From assembly GCA_004794655.1 (NCBI GenBank), contig SMMW01000019.1, positions 3,673,501 to 3,737,500 of the forward strand: a DNA stretch of 64,000 nucleotides, given 5' to 3'. This document shows positions 60,389 to 64,000 of the stretch, one piece after another. Origin of the DNA: Marisa cornuarietis (lineage: Eukaryota; Mollusca; Gastropoda; Architaenioglossa; Ampullariidae). Below the pieces are notes generated by a model, which saw only the letters and a list, made by a program, of their open reading frames with translations, made no database searches and was not told the origin of the DNA. The number at the start of each line of letters is the position of its first letter. Within the stretch, counting starts at the first letter, position 1. Position numbers and translations under genes: made by a program.

Positions 60389-60677
60389 CCCACACATTAA
60401 ATAACGGTTTTGAGTTTTAATATCGCAAAGCATATGTTCCCTGGTGCAAAAATCCCTAATAAAATAATAAAAAAATTGGTATCTATATAATAATTAATGT
60501 TTTATTATTGAATATTATTACATCAACAAGATTTAATATTTTTTAAAGTTAAAATATATTGTTCTATTTAACAATAAACTAAATGATTAATTTAATAATA
60601 ATTCCTTTATTGAACCAACGTTGTCCTGAGCTGGTCCACAGCTGCTTTTGTCTAGTAGATGCTATATTTTTTTAAGT

Positions 60678-60724
60678 GACTAGACCAAAGATAGTATACA
60701 GTGTATACAATCTTTGGACTAGAC
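60678..60724. repeat. Near-perfect 46-bp palindrome
   Basis: CTAGACCAAAGATAGTATAC is followed at once by GTATACAATCTTTGGACTAG, its inverse complement apart from two mismatches, with almost no loop. Confidence 0.8.
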
Positions 60725-61108
60725 TGAACTCGGTACGAAATTGTTTTCCCTAAATATGAGGAAATAACACCAGCCAGTCCTGGAGATACTAGAAAGAGCT
60801 TAAATTAAGCTTCTGACATCACAGAGGTCGATGGGCATATGGTCCCAGCTGTCCTTGTAACCTTGACAACGTAAACATATCGCTGTATGTTTTTATGCCA
60901 ACATTTTAATCTCTTTCTTTAATGTTTTAGGCATGTGTCTCGAGAACAGATCGAGGGGTATTATTCATTCGGATTTAGGGAAACAGTATTTTGTACCGGG
61001 CTCAACGTTGTCATTTGGACAAAAAAATCACCCTATTCTTTTTCTTGTAGTCCTTTCCGCTAAATGGCAAGAACACGAATAAGTGAGAAAAGTATTTCTG
61101 ACCTGACT

Positions 61109-61300
61109 TTCTGGTATTCTGGACATTGCTGACGCTTGGAAGAACTCGGATGGAAGTAGTGCGGATATGATTTTCGTTCTTCTGTTCCTGTTGATGATGA
61201 TAGTTGTGGTGGTGGTGATGATGGCGGTGGCGGTGCTGCTCTTGCCGCTGTTGTAGTTGTCTTGGTGATTCAGATTGTCTCCTGACACGACCCTTCAATC
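61109..61300 (-). other. Possible upstream exon, His/Gln-rich
   Basis: Open minus-strand frame with a Gln/His-rich stretch ending at KSG or a GTCAGA donor-like site near 61108. It could join in frame to the small membrane-protein exon. The low-complexity composition makes a real coding role doubtful. Confidence 0.2.
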
Positions 61301-62033
61301 TGCGAATCGGATCCCCGCAGCGCTGGTGATGTAGAGCGAAAAAGGTGCAAATGAACTTCTCACGACCAGTGCAGTGTAGGTAGTGACAAGCGAGTTAACG
61401 CTCTTGAGACCGTCTTTAAGTCGCTTTTGTATATAATTTAAAACACATACGTACGGCTCGTCCTTAGCATTTGTTAGTCATAAATTTTCCCTTTCTGTAC
61501 ACAAAAAACACTTCAGAAACACTCCTTAAAGACATAAACCTTCTTAAACACAATTCTTAAAATTATAGCGCAATAACTATTTCCTGAGTTACTACGATTC
61601 GTGTGTTTGTTACTCAGACTTCTAAATTAATACTCATCGAGGCACCTAAGTTGGAAGTAGGGATGTCCGTGACTAGGACCTTCGTTAGCCGTAGCTATCT
61701 CCATGCAAAAATCTCTGCTGATTTACAAACATCGTTTAAATCCATATTGCCCAGTCATCGTCAACCTGGCAGAAAACACGCTGAAGGTCACTCTCACCAT
61801 CAGTGAGTCATTGTCATCAGAAGGGGTCATCGTGCAGTTTGACAGTGTGTCCTGTGTCTATCAGCTCTATATAGGAATAGACAAAGGTCACAAAGATACA
61901 ACCACAATGCCTCCAGCTCAGCCCTCGCCAGCAGGACTGCAGGTGGCTGTTAAATGGATTGATCTAGAAAACTTACATCTTTTACGGACAGACACAAGTT
62001 GTATTAACCAAGCAGTTACAACATGAGACTATT

Positions 62034-62161
62034 CTCCCACATGAATGTAGCCTCGTCCGTCGCCATTAACTGTGGAATGTCCAGTCTGTTTTGGGCTACG
62101 GTTCTTGCCGTAAACTGCTGCTGCCTGTTTCACAGCCATCTGCCGGAGCTATTGGTCACAT
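62034..62161. repeat. 128-bp flank unit, copy 1
   Basis: Segment starting CTCCCACATGAATGTAGCCT that leads into the 30-bp minisatellite; repeated almost identically at 62812-62939. Confidence 0.85.
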
Positions 62162-63530
62162 CTATCTTGTGTATAGAGCTATTGGTCACATATATCTTGT
62201 GTATAGAGCTAGTGGTTTCACATATCTTGTGAATAGAGCTATAGTGGTCACATCTGTCTTGTGTATAGAGTTAGTGGTCACATCTGTCTTGTGTATAGAG
62301 CTATTGGTCACATCTATCTTGTGTATAGAGCTAGTGGTCTCACATATCTTGTGAATAGAGCTAGTGGTCACATCTATCTTGTGTATAGAGATAGTGGTCA
62401 CACATATCTTGTGAATAGAGCTAGTGGTCACATCTGTCTTGTGTATAGAGCTAGTGGTCACATATATCTTGTGTATAGAGCTATTGGTCACATCTATCTT
62501 GTGCATAGACCTATTGGTCACATCTATCTTGTGTATAGAGCTAGTGGTCTCACATATCTTGTGAATAGAGCTAGTGGTCACATCTATCTTGTGTATAGAG
62601 ATAGTGGTCACACATATCTTGTGAATAGAGCTAGTGGTCACATCTGTCTTGTGTATAGAGCTATTGGTCACATATATCTTGTGTATAGAGCTAGTGGTCA
62701 CATCTATCTTGTGTATAGAGCTAGTGGTCACACCTATCTTGTGTATAGAGCTAGTGGTCACATCTATCTTGAGCATAGAACTAGTGGTCACATCTATCTT
62801 GTGAGCCGTTTCTCCCACATGAATGTAGCCTCGTCCATCGCCATTAACTGTGGAATGTCCAGTCTGCTTTGGGCTACGGTTCTTGCCGTGAACTGCTGCT
62901 GCCTGTTTCACAGCCATCTGCCGGAGCTATTGGTCACATCTATCTTGTGTATAGAGCTAGTGGTCACACCTATCTTGTGTATAGAGCTAGTGGTCACATC
63001 TATCTTGTGTATAGAGCTAGTGGTCACATCTATCTTGTGTATAGAGCTAGTGGTCACATCTATCTTGTGTATAGAGCTAGTGGTCACATCTATCTTGTGT
63101 ATAGAGCTAGTGGTCACATCTATCTTGTGTATAGAGCTAGTGGTCACATCTATCTTGTGTATAGAGCTAGTGGTCACAACTATCTTGTGTATAGAGCTAG
63201 TGGGCACATCTATCTTGTGTATAGAGCTAGTGGTCACAACTATCTTGTGTATAGAGCTAGTGGGCACATCTGTCTTGTGTATAGAGCTAGTGGTCACAAC
63301 TATCTTGTGAATAGAGCTAGCGGTCACATATATCTTTTGTATAGAGCTAGTGGTCACACCTATCTTGTGTCAACCAGCTAGTGGTCACATATGTCTTGTG
63401 TATAGAGTTAGTGGTCACATATATCTTGTGAATAGAGCTAGCGGTCACATATACCTTGTGTATAGAGCTATTGGTCACATATATCTTGCGTGTAGAGCTA
63501 GTGGTCACATATATCTTGCAGGATGTAGTG
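62140..63530. repeat. 30-bp minisatellite array with higher-order duplication
   Basis: Tandem 30-bp units of the type GGTCACATCTATCTTGTGTA plus TAGAGCTAGT, roughly 40 copies. The array is split by a second copy of the 128-bp flank unit, giving a 778-bp higher-order period. Because the unit is a multiple of three and lacks stops, several frames stay open on both strands. I do not regard these as genes. Confidence 0.9.
62812..62939. repeat. 128-bp flank unit, copy 2
   Basis: Near-identical to 62034-62161. More homogeneous 30-bp units follow it, suggesting recent local expansion. Confidence 0.85.
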
Positions 63531-64000
63531 CATGCGCTAGAATACTTGAATAGCAGAGGTGTCATACACAGAGGCGTGAAGGTTAACCATACTGGACTCA
63601 CAACTCTCTCTCTCTCTCCACGGTTGTAGAAGGCCATCGCCTGCGAACAGTCTATGACTATCCCCGACATGTAGTTGATTGCCTCCAGTAGTTAAGTCCG
63701 GAAATTATTTAACAGAATCTGGCTATTTCTCAGTAATCGTAAAACTAACCTGATGGTCTTACTACAAGAATTCGGTATTTTTCAGTGATTCTAAAACTAA
63801 TCCCATACAACTGTAAACACATTCATGTCATTGGTGGGTGGCCTTGTATGAAGCTAGTATCGATGTTTTCAATGTGTAAGTGATCATGGTCAGACTAGAA
63901 AGAAGAAAAAAAACTTGTCCTCATACTTCTTCGATTCCAGAATCGACAACTGTATGCTGCCAGCATTTATCATGTATGTGTGTTCTTTGTGTAAAGCACT
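63531..64000. other. Right edge, non-coding
   Basis: No gene or repeat recognised beyond a short CT tract near 63607. Confidence 0.4.

Noticed and set aside
61703..62026. Plus-strand 107-codon frame left of the minisatellite
   Set aside because: No recognised domain, no clear splice or promoter context, and it runs toward the repeat flank; insufficient support.
62186..63310. Long open frames of 10-residue repeats on both strands
   Set aside because: They follow the 30-bp minisatellite unit, which lacks stops in several frames; no start context, splice structure or non-repeat domain supports coding.
62140..63530. CRISPR-like array
   Set aside because: The 30-bp units are directly adjacent without unique spacers and the DNA is eukaryotic.

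Overview
This is animal nuclear DNA: phase-consistent multi-exon genes with GT/AG introns, non-LTR retrotransposons, a tRNA-derived SINE, MITE-like elements and abundant CA/GT, GATA-like and trinucleotide microsatellites. The retroelement types and repeat landscape suggest a mollusc, perhaps a gastropod; this assignment is inference, not proof.

The backbone is a head-to-tail tandem array on the minus strand of at least four paralogous genes, called A to D here from left to right. I reconstructed them exon by exon from splice sites and codon phase. Each encodes a signal peptide, a C-type lectin-like domain (CTLD) split over three exons, one EGF-like domain, a zona pellucida (ZP) domain split over six exons with a C-terminal RKKR convertase site, and a membrane-anchoring C-terminal exon. 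Gene A (228-10336) is cut by the left window edge after its EGF exon. Gene B (15449-27546) and gene C (34149-40965) each have 12 exons and both sum to exactly 593 codons plus stop. Gene D (44515-58246) has the same 12-exon layout, is the most diverged, and encodes 631 residues with a true transmembrane helix and a basic cytoplasmic tail. In B and C the last exon instead ends in a short hydrophobic tail of GPI-signal type. No inactivating change was seen in B, C or D.

The spacers between A, B and C are also recognisably homologous, so the array arose by segmental duplication of units of about 10-19 kb. Unit lengths differ largely because of retrotransposons: two RTE-like LINEs lie in gene A introns (590-3868 and about 6055-9310) and one Tx1/L1-like LINE lies in gene B (20303-24914). 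All are on the same strand as the host genes. For two of them the target-site duplication is visible, and the paralogous intron shows the corresponding uninterrupted sequence. Promoters of A, B and C share an inverted CCAAT box and a CACGTG E-box; A and B also keep a TATA box.

Gene D introns hold a nested THAP-domain exon with transposase-like remains, the 3' end of another LINE, a MITE, and microsatellites lying directly beside splice donors. To the right are a complete SINE (57392-57662, in the intron between D exons 1 and 2), a small single-pass membrane protein exon (59874-60097, minus) and a 30-bp minisatellite (about 62140-63530). The most interesting biology is the lectin-EGF-ZP family itself. 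Its ZP scaffold and first CTLD exon are nearly constant, while the CTLD exons that should form the ligand-binding face vary in sequence and length between neighbours.
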